Positions 31,076-38,971 of a stretch of DNA of 38,971 nt are shown one piece after another. The position numbers and the translations under genes were made by a program. The notes beneath the pieces were generated by a model. That model worked only from the letters and a program-made list of their open reading frames with translations, was not told where the DNA came from and searched no databases. Position 1 is the stretch's first letter. Every line of letters begins with the position of its first letter. The DNA comes from an uncultured Dorea sp. (GTDB lineage: Bacteria; Bacillota_A; Clostridia; Lachnospirales; Lachnospiraceae), in assembly GCA_910579015.1 (NCBI GenBank), contig CAJTRO010000008.1, positions 1 through 38,971 of the forward strand, given 5' to 3'.

Positions 31076-31578
31076 GAAGCCGCAGGGAGAGAAAACAGGG
31101 GATCGTCGCTGTCTGCGGGGTTAAGAATTCTGGGAAAACGACTTTGCTGGCGGTGCTTTTAGAGGAACTTTCGAGGCGCGGACTGAAAACGGCGGTCATC
31201 AAGCACGACGGGCATGATTTTTCCTGTGATATCGAAGGGACGGACAGTTACCGGCTGAAAGAAGCGGGCGCGTATGGAACGGCTGTATTTTCAGATAACC
31301 GGGTATTTATCCATAAGACCGGAAGGAAGGAGACGCTGGAAGCGCTGATCGGAATGTTTCCCGAGGCCGATCTCATTTTCCTGGAAGGCATGAAGGACAG
31401 CTGTTATCCAAAGATAGAAGTGATCCGGAAAGGAATATCAGGAAGCCCTGTCTCAAACCCCGAAGGACGGTTTCTAATCGTGACGGACACAGACCGGACG
31501 GGATATGGGGAGGAAACAGCAGGGTTTGAGGAGATAGATCGTATTATTGAGAAGATACTGGAAGAAACAGCAGACTGA
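31057..31578 (+). CDS. mobB: MobB, molybdopterin-guanine dinucleotide accessory GTPase
   Basis: The 173-residue protein has a P-loop GVKNSGKTT (about 21-29) followed by the KTAVIKHDGHDF segment typical of MobB, and DLIFLEGMKDSCYPKIEVIR near residue 108. MobB binds GTP and assists the MobA reaction. It starts inside moeA behind AAGGGAG, indicating tight coupling. Length fits the family. It stands alone rather than fused to mobA or moeA, which is also common in clostridia. Confidence 0.88.
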   Translation: MDRSVVGSRRERKQGIVAVCGVKNSGKTTLLAVLLEELSRRGLKTAVIKHDGHDFSCDIEGTDSYRLKEAGAYGTAVFSDNRVFIHKTGRKETLEALIGMFPEADLIFLEGMKDSCYPKIEVIRKGISGSPVSNPEGRFLIVTDTDRTGYGEETAGFEEIDRIIEKILEETAD

Positions 31579-31637
31579 CACTGATAATTTTCATGGAGTA
31601 ACAGCCTTGTCATCTGTGAAGGAGGTACGAAAAGGAT

Positions 31638-32729
31638 ATGAAGGAGATAAGAACAGTCGACGCAGAGGGGCAGGTACTCTGCCATGACGTTACGCAGATC
31701 ATAAAAGGCGTGACAAAGGACGCGGTATTCCGTAAGGGGCATGTGATCCGCAAGGAGGATATCCCGGTATTATTAAGCGTTGGGAAGGACCACATCTATG
31801 TCTGGGAGAAGGATGAGGATATGCTTCATGAAAATGAGGCGGCAGAGATCTTGTATTCTCTGTGTGAGAACCGGCATATGCACCCTTCGGAGGTAAAGGA
31901 GGGGAAGATAGAGGTGATCGCAGATTGCAGCGGCCTGTTAAAGGTTGACCGCAGACGTCTGAACCTGGTTAACGGACTGGGAGAGATGATGATTGCCTCA
32001 AGGCATGGGAACTTTCCTGTGAAGGCAGGAGACAAGATTGCCGGAACAAGGATCATTCCGCTGGTGATCGAAAAGGAGAAGATGGAACGGGCGAGGGAAG
32101 TATGCGAAGGGACGCCCCTGTTCGAGCTTAAGCCTTATCTGCACAGAAAAGCGGGGATCGTGACGACGGGAAATGAAGTGTATCACGGACGGATCCGGGA
32201 TACATTTACACCGGTGATAGAAGAGAAGCTGGCAGAATATGACGTGGAGATCATAGGGCACGAGGTCAGCGACGATGATCACGAAAGGATCACGGCCTGT
32301 ATCCGCAGGTTATTGGAGGCGGGAGCGGATCTGATCCTGTGTACGGGAGGCATGAGCGTGGATCCGGATGACAGGACGCCCCTTGCCATCAGGAATACAG
32401 GGGCAGAGATTGTGACTTACGGCGCTCCGGTGCTCCCGGGAGCAATGTTTCTTCTGGCATATCTTGACGGGGAGATCGCAGAGGGAGAGTATGGCGCAGA
32501 GGAGGAAAAGAGCAGGGAAGGCGGTCACGGCCGTGCCGTGATCATGGGATTGCCGGGGTGCGTGATGTATGCGAAGCGGACCATATTCGACCTGGTTCTT
32601 CCAAGGATCATGGCAGGAGAACGATTAAGCGGGAAAGACATTTTTGTACTTGGAGAGGGAGGCTTATGCCTGTCCTGTCCGGTGTGCACATTTCCCAACT
32701 GCGGCTTCGGCAAAGGAGGAGGCGCATGA
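31638..32729 (+). CDS. MoeA-like molybdopterin-binding protein with Cys-rich tail
   Basis: The 363-residue protein has a MoCF_biosynth domain at about 165-290 (IVTTGNEVYHGRIRD, LILCTGGMSVDPDDRTPLAIR) but a different N-terminal region from moeA (VTQIIKGVTKDAVFRKGHVIRKEDIPVLLSVG). It ends with CLSCPVCTFPNCGFGKGGGA, a C-x2-C-x2-C-x4-C cluster that could bind a metal or FeS centre. Such proteins occur beside molybdoenzyme genes in clostridia and are usually annotated only as molybdopterin-binding. An adapter or cofactor-modifying role is inferred. It overlaps moaA by four bases (ATGA). Confidence 0.8.
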   Translation: MKEIRTVDAEGQVLCHDVTQIIKGVTKDAVFRKGHVIRKEDIPVLLSVGKDHIYVWEKDEDMLHENEAAEILYSLCENRHMHPSEVKEGKIEVIADCSGLLKVDRRRLNLVNGLGEMMIASRHGNFPVKAGDKIAGTRIIPLVIEKEKMERAREVCEGTPLFELKPYLHRKAGIVTTGNEVYHGRIRDTFTPVIEEKLAEYDVEIIGHEVSDDDHERITACIRRLLEAGADLILCTGGMSVDPDDRTPLAIRNTGAEIVTYGAPVLPGAMFLLAYLDGEIAEGEYGAEEEKSREGGHGRAVIMGLPGCVMYAKRTIFDLVLPRIMAGERLSGKDIFVLGEGGLCLSCPVCTFPNCGFGKGGGA

Positions 32730-33721
32730 GAGACGGATTTGGAAGAGAGATAGGTTACATGCGCATCTCCATCACCGACCGCTGTAACTTAAGATGCAGA
32801 TATTGTATGCCGGAGGGGATCCGGCTTGCCCCGATGGAAGAGATCCTGACCTATGAGGAGATAGAGATGGTCTGTAAGGCCGCGTCAGAGCTGGGGATTA
32901 CCCGGTTCAAGCTTACGGGCGGTGAACCGCTGGTGCGTGCCGGCTGTCCGAAGCTTGTGGGGATGATAAAGGGCCTTTCGGGGACAGAGCAGGTGACACT
33001 CACGACGAACGGCATTCTCCTTGGAGAGTATCTGGATGAGCTTGTGGCAAACGGCCTGGATGCGGTGAACGTAAGCCTGGATACACTGGATTGCAGGACT
33101 TTCAGACAGATGACCGGGTATGACGGGCTTGAGAGAGTGAAGGAAAGCATTCACAAGGCAGTAAAGACGGGCTTGAAGATCAAGATCAATACTGTGCTCC
33201 AGAAGGGGATCAATGCTCACGAATGGGAGGCGCTTTTACAGCTTGCGAAGGAGAATCCGCTGGATGTGCGTTTTATCGAGATGATGCCGATCGGCTGTGG
33301 AAGAAAACAGGAAGGGATCGAGGGAAATAAGATACTTTCGCTGTTGAAAGAGAAGTATCCGGGGATCCACAGAGACGATATGCTCCATGGAAACGGACCG
33401 GCAGAGTATTACCGGATTCCCGGATTCGCGGGAGGGATCGGATTCATCAGCGCGGTCCACGGACAGTTCTGCGCTGACTGTAACCGGATACGGCTGACCG
33501 CCAGGGGAGAGCTTAAGCCGTGCCTGTGCTATGAAGACAGCGTGGATGTAAGGGGGATCCTGAGAGGACAGGCCCGGGATGGATCCGAAGGAGCGAAGAA
33601 GAGGAAGGAGGCTGTGCGCGATGCAGTCCGTCAGGCTGTGGAGCGCAAGCCCCGTAAGCACTGCTTTGATGAAGAAGAGCAGATTACAGAAGGAAGGCAG
33701 ATGGTCCAGATCGGAGGGTGA
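32726..33721 (+). CDS. moaA: GTP 3',8-cyclase MoaA
   Basis: I place the start at 32726 (331 residues), behind AAAGGAGGAGG and overlapping the previous stop. The radical SAM site is C20, C24, C27 (CNLRCRYC). The second FeS site is at CADCNRIRLTARGELKPCLC near residue 251-270. The C-terminus ends in Gly-Gly (QIGG), the tail required for activity in characterised MoaA. It carries out the first step of cofactor synthesis, rearranging GTP. The partner MoaC, which completes cPMP, is absent from the window. Confidence 0.93.
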   Translation: MRDGFGREIGYMRISITDRCNLRCRYCMPEGIRLAPMEEILTYEEIEMVCKAASELGITRFKLTGGEPLVRAGCPKLVGMIKGLSGTEQVTLTTNGILLGEYLDELVANGLDAVNVSLDTLDCRTFRQMTGYDGLERVKESIHKAVKTGLKIKINTVLQKGINAHEWEALLQLAKENPLDVRFIEMMPIGCGRKQEGIEGNKILSLLKEKYPGIHRDDMLHGNGPAEYYRIPGFAGGIGFISAVHGQFCADCNRIRLTARGELKPCLCYEDSVDVRGILRGQARDGSEGAKKRKEAVRDAVRQAVERKPRKHCFDEEEQITEGRQMVQIGG

Positions 33722-33725
33722 AGAT

Positions 33726-34658
33726 ATGTGCAGAGTTATTGCGATATGTACGAGTGAGAAGAAAGGAACACAGAAAAAGGAGGTTCCCGGGGCTTTGCTT
33801 AAGGCAGACTGGGGAATCGAGGGTGACGCCCACGCCGGGAAATGGCACAGGCAGGTCAGTATGCTTGCAGTAGAGAAGATTGAAGCGTTCAGGGCAAGAG
33901 GCGCCGAAGTGGACTACGGTGCATTTGGGGAGAATCTGATCGTAGAAGGGTATGATCTTCGAAATATTCCGGTGGGAACCCGGTTTGCAATCGGGGAGGC
34001 CGTACTTGAATTGACACAGATCGGAAAGGAATGCCATAGTCATTGCGCCATACATAAGGCGATGGGTGACTGCATCATGCCAAGAGAAGGCGTATTTACA
34101 AGAGTGATCAGAGGCGGTAAGATCCGTCCGGGAGATGAGATACAGAAACTGCCTCTGGATGCAGAGCGCCCGTTTACGGCGGCAGTGATCACGCTGAGTG
34201 ATAAAGGATATGCCGGGGAGAGGGAGGATAAGAGCGGACCGAGGGCCTGTGAGATGCTTAAGGCGGCGGGCTATGAGGTGATCGAGACTCTGTTGTTACC
34301 GGATGGAGAAGAGAGACTGAAAAAGGAGCTGATCCGTCTGGCGGACCAGCGGCAGGTCAATGTGATCTTCACGACGGGCGGCACAGGCTTTGCAGAGCGT
34401 GACGTTACGCCGGAGGCCACAAGGGCGGTGTGTGACAGGATGGCAATGGGGATCGCGGAGGCAATCCGCGTCCATTCTCTGGCGATCACGGACCGGGCCA
34501 TGCTGAGCCGTGCGGTATCGGGGATACGAGGGAAGACGCTGATCGTGAATCTTCCGGGAAGCCCCAAGGCTTGCGGGGAAGGACTGGAATATATCCTTCC
34601 GCCGCTGGGACACGGGCTTGGAATCCTGAGGGGAACTGAGGGAGAGTGCGGAAGATGA
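33726..34658 (+). CDS. MOSC-MogA/MoaB fusion protein
   Basis: The start at 33726 (310 residues) follows a GGAGGGTGAAG site. The N-terminal half (about 1-150) is a MOSC domain with GDAHAGKWHRQVSML, FGENLIVEGYDLRN and a cysteine-rich stretch KECHSHCAIHKAMGDC. The C-terminal half (about 155-310) is a MogA/MoaB-type domain with AAVITLSDKGYAGEREDKSG, FTTGGTGFAERDVTPEAT and NLPGSPKA. MogA-type proteins adenylylate molybdopterin before MoeA acts; MOSC domains handle sulfur or cofactor transfer. The fusion makes both activities stoichiometric. It overlaps the modA start by four bases. Confidence 0.88.
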   Translation: MCRVIAICTSEKKGTQKKEVPGALLKADWGIEGDAHAGKWHRQVSMLAVEKIEAFRARGAEVDYGAFGENLIVEGYDLRNIPVGTRFAIGEAVLELTQIGKECHSHCAIHKAMGDCIMPREGVFTRVIRGGKIRPGDEIQKLPLDAERPFTAAVITLSDKGYAGEREDKSGPRACEMLKAAGYEVIETLLLPDGEERLKKELIRLADQRQVNVIFTTGGTGFAERDVTPEATRAVCDRMAMGIAEAIRVHSLAITDRAMLSRAVSGIRGKTLIVNLPGSPKACGEGLEYILPPLGHGLGILRGTEGECGR

Positions 34659-35509
34659 GAAAAAGATGCATGGCAATATTGCTGGCAGTGTTAGTGATAT
34701 TATCTGTGACAGGATGTTCGGGAGGCGGTGTGGAAGAAGACTTCGGGGACGTAGAAGAGAAGACGGAGGAGATACAGGTATTTGTCGCGGCGAGCCTTCA
34801 CAGGGTAATGGAGGAGCTTGCCGATATGTATCATAAAGAGCACCCGGAGGTGAAGATCACCCTCAATGCAGACAGCTCCGGAACACTTCTGGCGCAGATT
34901 AAAGAGGGCTATGAGTGCGACATCTTCTTTTCCGCGGCACAAAAGCAGATGGATGAGTTAGCAGAAGAGGGGCTTATGCAGGCCGGGACGCGCGCGGATG
35001 TGGTGAATAACCGGCTGGTGGTGGTGACCAGAAAAGACAGCGGTACGCGGGTTAAAGGGATCGATTCTCTTGCGGATGCCGAAAGTATCGCCCTGGCGGG
35101 CGGAAGCGTTCCGGCCGGGAAATATACGAGGCAGGCATTGGTGTATCTGGGGACATTGTTTAAGGTGGACGACGTATCTTCGATCACAACAGAGGAAGTA
35201 TCATATGCCCTTGGCAAAGTGGAGATCAGCGAACAGGATAATGTGAGCAAGGTACTGTCTGCCGTCCTTGAGGGCTCCTGTGAGGTGGGAACCACCTATT
35301 ATTCAGACATATATGGTTTTGAGGACGAGCTTACGATCCTGGAGACCGTGAGTTATGACCTGACCGGCGACGTGACTTATCCAATTGCGAGGGTGGTGAA
35401 TGAAGAGGCTGACGAGGCTCAGAGTGCGGCGGCAGACGATTTCCTGAAGTTCATTCTCTCGGATGAAGCGAAGGCGGTTTTTGAAGCATATTATTTCGAT
35501 ACAGAGTAG
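34655..35509 (+). CDS. modA: Molybdate-binding lipoprotein ModA
   Basis: I choose the ATG at 34655 (284 residues), which overlaps the previous stop, over an in-frame GTG at 34646. The N-terminus is a lipoprotein signal ending in VTGC, followed by an acidic linker. The binding domain begins IQVFVAASLHRVMEELADMY and has NADSSGTLLAQIKEG and IFFSAAQKQMDEL, as in ModA. It would capture molybdate or tungstate outside the membrane. No modB or modC follows; the next gene is a glutaminase with its own promoter. The transporter must be completed by genes elsewhere. Confidence 0.88.
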   Translation: MRKRCMAILLAVLVILSVTGCSGGGVEEDFGDVEEKTEEIQVFVAASLHRVMEELADMYHKEHPEVKITLNADSSGTLLAQIKEGYECDIFFSAAQKQMDELAEEGLMQAGTRADVVNNRLVVVTRKDSGTRVKGIDSLADAESIALAGGSVPAGKYTRQALVYLGTLFKVDDVSSITTEEVSYALGKVEISEQDNVSKVLSAVLEGSCEVGTTYYSDIYGFEDELTILETVSYDLTGDVTYPIARVVNEEADEAQSAAADDFLKFILSDEAKAVFEAYYFDTE

Positions 35510-35583
35510 TTTGGTGTGTTACAGGTCCGGAGTGAACAGGAACCTTTTGGGCAATAGTTTTTGCAAAGCGTTCTGTCAGAAGA

Positions 35584-35612
35584 TTGTTATTTTTCGCATA
35601 ATGCAGTATAAT
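35584..35612 (+). promoter_or_regulatory. Promoter of the glutaminase gene
   Basis: TTGTTA (35584-35589), a 17-base spacer and TATAAT (35607-35612) place transcription start near 35619, about 50 bases before the likely start codon. I see no strong terminator for the modA operon before it. Confidence 0.65.
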
Positions 35613-35667
35613 TAGTGAAAGATGCAAGCAATTGCTCAATAATATGTGTGTCAGGAGGGCAAGACAG

Positions 35668-36630
35668 TTGGCGGATAGCAGAGGAATGGGAATAGAGCAC
35701 TCACTGGAAGAGATACTGGATGAGGCGGTAAATAATGGAAGAAAGATGACGGCGCTTGGAAAGACGGCGACCTACATACCGGAGCTTGGGCGTGTGAACA
35801 AGGATTATCTTGGAGTATGTATCTGCACGGAGGACGGCAGATATCATGTAAGCGGAGACACCGATATAAGATTTACCATCCAGAGCATATCGAAGGTGAT
35901 ATCTTTAGCGGCGGCTCTCGAGCAGTGTGGATTCGAGAAGACATTTGACAGAGTGGGGATGGAGCCGTCGGGAGATTCCTTTGATTCTCTGGTGCGTCTG
36001 GATCTTGCGAGCGACCATCCTTCCAATCCGATGATCAATTCCGGAGCCATCGCCATCGCGAGCCACCTGTCCTGTGAGGTGAGTTTCGAATGGATGCTTG
36101 CGCTTACAAGAAGACTTTGCATGGACGAGGAGATAACGCTGGATGAGAAGGTGTACCATTCCGAGATGGGGCACATTTCCAGAAACAAGGCGATCGCCTA
36201 CCTTCTGGAGAGTAAAGGGATCCTTGAGAACAATGTGGAAGAGAGCCTGGATCTCTATGTGCGGATGTGTTCCCTCGGCGTGACGGCGAGAAGCCTTGCG
36301 GGGTTCGGGCTGATACTGGCGTCTGACGGGATCAATCCGCTGACCGGGGAGAGACTGCTCCACAGTAAGGTGGTGCAGACGGTGAAAGCCATCATGCTGA
36401 CCTGCGGGATGTATGACGGTTCCGGAAGATTTGCGGTGGAAGTGGGCGTGCCTTCTAAGAGCGGCGTCGGCGGAGGGATCCTTTCGGTGGTAGATAAGCG
36501 GATGGGGATCGGCATCTTCGGCCCGGCGCTGGATGCGAAGGGAAACAGCATTGCGGGACAGCATGTCCTGCGGGAGCTCTCTTCAAGGATGAGGCTTCAC
36601 ATGTTCGCGGATAATGTGCCGGAATATTGA
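35668..36630 (+). CDS. glsA: Glutaminase
   Basis: The protein matches bacterial glutaminase (GlsA/YbaS type) of about 305-320 residues: LEEILDEAV, then YIPELGRVNKDYLGVCICTEDG, the catalytic serine motif IQSISKV (Ser-x-x-Lys), SGAIAI and a C-terminal KSGVGGGILSVVDKRMGIG. It deamidates glutamine to glutamate and ammonia in the cytoplasm. I favour a TTG start at 35668, nine bases after AGGAGG (320 residues). The ATG at 35686 is an alternative; the longer frames upstream have no ribosome binding site. It has its own promoter and no functional tie to the cofactor genes. Confidence 0.88.
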   Translation: MADSRGMGIEHSLEEILDEAVNNGRKMTALGKTATYIPELGRVNKDYLGVCICTEDGRYHVSGDTDIRFTIQSISKVISLAAALEQCGFEKTFDRVGMEPSGDSFDSLVRLDLASDHPSNPMINSGAIAIASHLSCEVSFEWMLALTRRLCMDEEITLDEKVYHSEMGHISRNKAIAYLLESKGILENNVEESLDLYVRMCSLGVTARSLAGFGLILASDGINPLTGERLLHSKVVQTVKAIMLTCGMYDGSGRFAVEVGVPSKSGVGGGILSVVDKRMGIGIFGPALDAKGNSIAGQHVLRELSSRMRLHMFADNVPEY

Positions 36631-36667
36631 TTGTTAAGTTGGAAATCTCTTGGAAGATGGTGAGGAT

Positions 36668-38257
36668 ATGGCAAAATATTTTAACACTGTGGCGGTGTGC
36701 AGACCGAACCAGCACTATATGGTAGACATATCGGACAAATTAGAGCAGATCGGCAGGATGATCGATGCAGGCTGGTATTTTACGATAAACAGAGCCAGAC
36801 AATATGGAAAGACAACGACGTTAAAAGCGCTGGCAAAGTTTCTGGAGAAGAATTATGTGGTTGTGAGCCTGGATTTTCAGAGAATGAGTGCTTCGGATTT
36901 TAAAGACGAAGCGTCATTTGTAATGGCGTTTGCTCGTGAGATATCTGCCGTGACGGGCAGAAGAGATGATGTACCAAAGAAGATCCAGGAGAGATTAGAA
37001 GAATTTGCAGACGGACAAGTAAGAAATACCGTGCTTTCGGTTCTGTTTGGCTGTCTGAATCAATGGTGCCGGGAATCGGAAAAGAAGATTGTGCTGATTA
37101 TTGACGAGGCAGACAGTGCAAGCAATAATCAGGTTTTTCTGGATCTCCTGGCTTTGCTGAGGGTAAATTATATTGACCGGGATGAGATACCAACCTTCCA
37201 TTCTGTGATTCTTGCCGGGGTCTATGACGTGAAGAACTTGAAACGCAAGTTTACGGCAGACGGTGAGCATAAGGAAAACAGCCCGTGGAATATTGCGGCA
37301 GATTTTACTGTGGACATGAGTTTCTCATTGTCAGCTGTTGCGGGGATGTTGTCCGAGTATGAGCAGGATTATCATACGGGAATGGACATTGAACAGATGG
37401 CGGAGTTGATCTATGAGTATACTGCCGGATATCCGTTTCTGGTTTCGAGGCTGTGTAAGCTGTTGGATGAATGTGTTGCGGCAGGCGAGGCGTATCCGGA
37501 TCGAAGCCGTGCATGGACAAGAGATGGGTTCCAGGAGGCCGTACATATACTGCTGAAAGAGAAGAATACCTTGTTTGAGTCGATGATCAATAAGCTGTCA
37601 GATTATCCGGAACTAAGTGAGATGCTGTATATGCTGTTGTTTGGCGGGAAGACGATACCATATACTCCGCTGAATTCATCCATCCAGACAGCGGAGATGT
37701 TTGGCTTCATTAAGCAGGCAGGAGACAATGTGGCAGTTACAAACAGGATATTTGAGACGATTCTGTACGATCATTTCCTTTCAAAGGAGTTGCTGAACAA
37801 TAAGATGTATGACGCCGGATTGAAGGATAAGGGCAGTTTTATCCGGAATGGACATCTGGATATGAGATATATTTTGGAAAAATTCATCATACATTTTAAC
37901 GATCTGTATGGAGACCGGGATGGAACTTTCTATGAGGATGACGGACGAAGGTATTTTCTTTTGTATCTGCGGCCGATCATTAACGGGAAGGGAAATTATT
38001 ATATCGAAGCCGAGACACGGAACCGGGAACGGACGGATGTGATCATAGATTATGGCGGTGAGCAGATTATTGTAGAATTAAAGGTCTGGCATGGAAATGC
38101 ATATCACGCAAGAGGAGAGAAGCAGTTATTGGATTATCTGGAGTATTATCATCTGGATGCGGGATATATGCTGAGCTTCAATTTCAATAAGAATAAAAAG
38201 GCTGGTATCAAAGAGGTTACAATAGGGGATAAGCTTCTGATAGAAGCGGTCGTATAG
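36668..38257 (+). CDS. AAA-ATPase with PD-(D/E)XK nuclease-like domain
   Basis: I place the start at 36668 (529 residues) after GGTGAGG. The N-terminal part is the AAA-ATPase-like domain (PF09820 type), with P-loop RARQYGKTTT (about 42-51) and Walker B KIVLIIDEADSA (about 139-150). The C-terminal part (about 395-529) is the paired PD-(D/E)XK-like domain (DUF1703) with RTDVIIDYGGEQIIVELKVWHG, giving the D...ExK nuclease pattern. Such proteins are widespread and multicopy in gut anaerobes; their role is unknown, though defence or transposon-related functions have been suggested. No partner gene is adjacent. Confidence 0.85.
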   Translation: MAKYFNTVAVCRPNQHYMVDISDKLEQIGRMIDAGWYFTINRARQYGKTTTLKALAKFLEKNYVVVSLDFQRMSASDFKDEASFVMAFAREISAVTGRRDDVPKKIQERLEEFADGQVRNTVLSVLFGCLNQWCRESEKKIVLIIDEADSASNNQVFLDLLALLRVNYIDRDEIPTFHSVILAGVYDVKNLKRKFTADGEHKENSPWNIAADFTVDMSFSLSAVAGMLSEYEQDYHTGMDIEQMAELIYEYTAGYPFLVSRLCKLLDECVAAGEAYPDRSRAWTRDGFQEAVHILLKEKNTLFESMINKLSDYPELSEMLYMLLFGGKTIPYTPLNSSIQTAEMFGFIKQAGDNVAVTNRIFETILYDHFLSKELLNNKMYDAGLKDKGSFIRNGHLDMRYILEKFIIHFNDLYGDRDGTFYEDDGRRYFLLYLRPIINGKGNYYIEAETRNRERTDVIIDYGGEQIIVELKVWHGNAYHARGEKQLLDYLEYYHLDAGYMLSFNFNKNKKAGIKEVTIGDKLLIEAVV

Positions 38258-38329
38258 ACCTCAGATTCTGATAACGCCGCTTTATTCAGTTTCCAATGAC
38301 ATAAAAATGAAGAAAGGGGCTAATTTTAT

Positions 38330-38352
38330 GTCTGAAAGTCGAGTTTTCAGAC
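38330..38352. repeat. Short inverted repeat
   Basis: GTCTGAAA (38330-38337) and TTTCAGAC (38345-38352) are exact reverse complements with a 7-base loop. A run of seven G (38358-38364) follows shortly after. It lies just before the bidirectional terminator between convergent genes. Confidence 0.5.
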
Positions 38353-38369
38353 GGCCTGGGGGGGACAGC

Positions 38370-38397
38370 AAAACTCCCGCTTTTTAGCGGGAGTTTT
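38370..38397. terminator. Bidirectional intrinsic terminator
   Basis: AAAACTCCCGC (38370-38380) and GCGGGAGTTTT (38387-38397) are exact reverse complements around a six-base loop. The A-rich left edge and T-rich right edge let it work on both strands, fitting its position between the convergent AAA-ATPase and lipoprotein genes. Confidence 0.9.
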
Positions 38398-38407
38398 ACA
38401 GCCTCAC

Positions 38408-38899
38408 TTAAAGAATCTTTACTTCTTCAATTAAGTCTTCAGAGTTATAGCGAAAAAAAATTTTATCTTGACGTTTTTCTTCTCCTATAATCCAATGTAT
38501 TAGATATACTTCTGTTTGCGCCTCTTTTTGAACTATTTCGATTTTTTCTACAGACATTATTGTTCCTTTGAAATAAGCTTCACTCAAAAATTGAATTGCC
38601 GGTCCATATTCTAAAAAAGTATCTAATGCATCAATTGCAAAATATTCACCAACAAGCGTCTGCCAATTTTGTTTTAATTCTTTCCAATCTTCCCCTTTTT
38701 CTAATGGCAGATCCACTCCTTCTCCGATCATTGAAAACGCTGATTCGTTACACAGATCTTCATTAGGGCCTGTCGACATAGCATTTATCACTTTTCGGGC
38801 GGCGGCCTCTCTTGATATTTCCTGCTTTTTATCGACTTTTGAACATCCTGACAATATAGTGCAAACCAATATTATTAATAACATTATTTTGTTTTTCAT
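38408..38899 (-). CDS. Small lipoprotein of unknown function
   Basis: The 163-residue product begins with a lipoprotein signal peptide ending in the lipobox LSGC (residues 16-19), so it should be anchored outside the membrane. The rest is acidic and mixed alpha-beta, with a sheet-like C-terminal half (TEVYLIHWIIGEEKRQDKIFFRYN) that resembles NTF2-like or DUF4878-type lipoproteins only loosely; I do not assign a family. The start at 38899 follows AGGAG. It is visibly more AT-rich than its neighbours, with AT-ending codons, which suggests a different origin. The promoter lies near or beyond the window edge. Confidence 0.75.
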   Translation of the reverse strand: MKNKIMLLIILVCTILSGCSKVDKKQEISREAAARKVINAMSTGPNEDLCNESAFSMIGEGVDLPLEKGEDWKELKQNWQTLVGEYFAIDALDTFLEYGPAIQFLSEAYFKGTIMSVEKIEIVQKEAQTEVYLIHWIIGEEKRQDKIFFRYNSEDLIEEVKIL

Positions 38900-38971
38900 A
38901 TAATTTGCTCCTTAATTAGCAGAGTATAAATTCACAAGCATTTTCAAAGAAAAGTAATGCAGAGAATATGA

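Overview
The window looks like chromosome from an anaerobic Firmicute of the Lachnospiraceae type (Clostridium cluster XIVa). This is inferred from AGGAGG-type ribosome binding sites, near-consensus TTGACA/TATAAT promoters, moderate GC content with AT-rich spacers, lipoprotein-type binding proteins and clostridial gene families. I saw no rRNA, tRNA, CRISPR array, phage gene or insertion sequence. The species cannot be fixed from the sequence alone.

Layout. (1) 1-3245: a bacterial PARG-like ADP-ribose hydrolase diverges from a MATE efflux pump, followed by a convergent XRE regulator. (2) 3393-7774: an ArsR-type regulator with an ABC-2 permease, then an ATPase with a second permease. A GNAT acetyltransferase gene on the opposite strand separates the two halves. 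Both halves start from near-identical promoter plus dyad modules, so they look like one regulon. (3) 7775-14061: an oppABCDF-type peptide importer with tandem palindromes upstream of the binding protein and three hairpins between oppA and oppB. (4) 14261-18900: a three-subunit molybdenum hydroxylase of the xanthine dehydrogenase family, followed by a uridine phosphorylase-like gene. (5) 19153-28812: a DASS/SLC13-type anion transporter, a LysR regulator, and a divergent six-gene operon. The operon encodes an MmgE/PrpD protein, an octopine dehydrogenase-like protein, a maleate isomerase/arylmalonate decarboxylase-like protein, a DMSO-reductase-family molybdoenzyme, an FAD/NAD(P)H oxidoreductase and a four-cluster ferredoxin. 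(6) 28888-35509: a molybdenum cofactor operon (mobA, moeA, mobB, a moeA-like gene with a Cys-rich tail, moaA, a MOSC-MogA fusion and modA). It sits behind a probable Moco riboswitch with an intrinsic terminator. (7) 35584-38899: glutaminase, an AAA-ATPase/PD-(D/E)XK protein and a small lipoprotein.

How it fits together. Regions 4 to 6 form a molybdenum island of about 21 kb: two unrelated molybdoenzymes beside a cofactor operon that appears to sense its own product. The most novel part is region 5. Its Mo subunit has no export signal and is paired with an FeS protein and a flavin NAD(P)H oxidoreductase, which suggests a soluble cytoplasmic redox enzyme. The transporter and the isomerase, dehydratase and opine-dehydrogenase-like enzymes point to an imported, carboxylate-rich substrate. 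I could not match the set to a pathway I know. The cofactor operon lacks moaC, moaD, moaE and modBC in this window, so those must be elsewhere if the enzymes are active.
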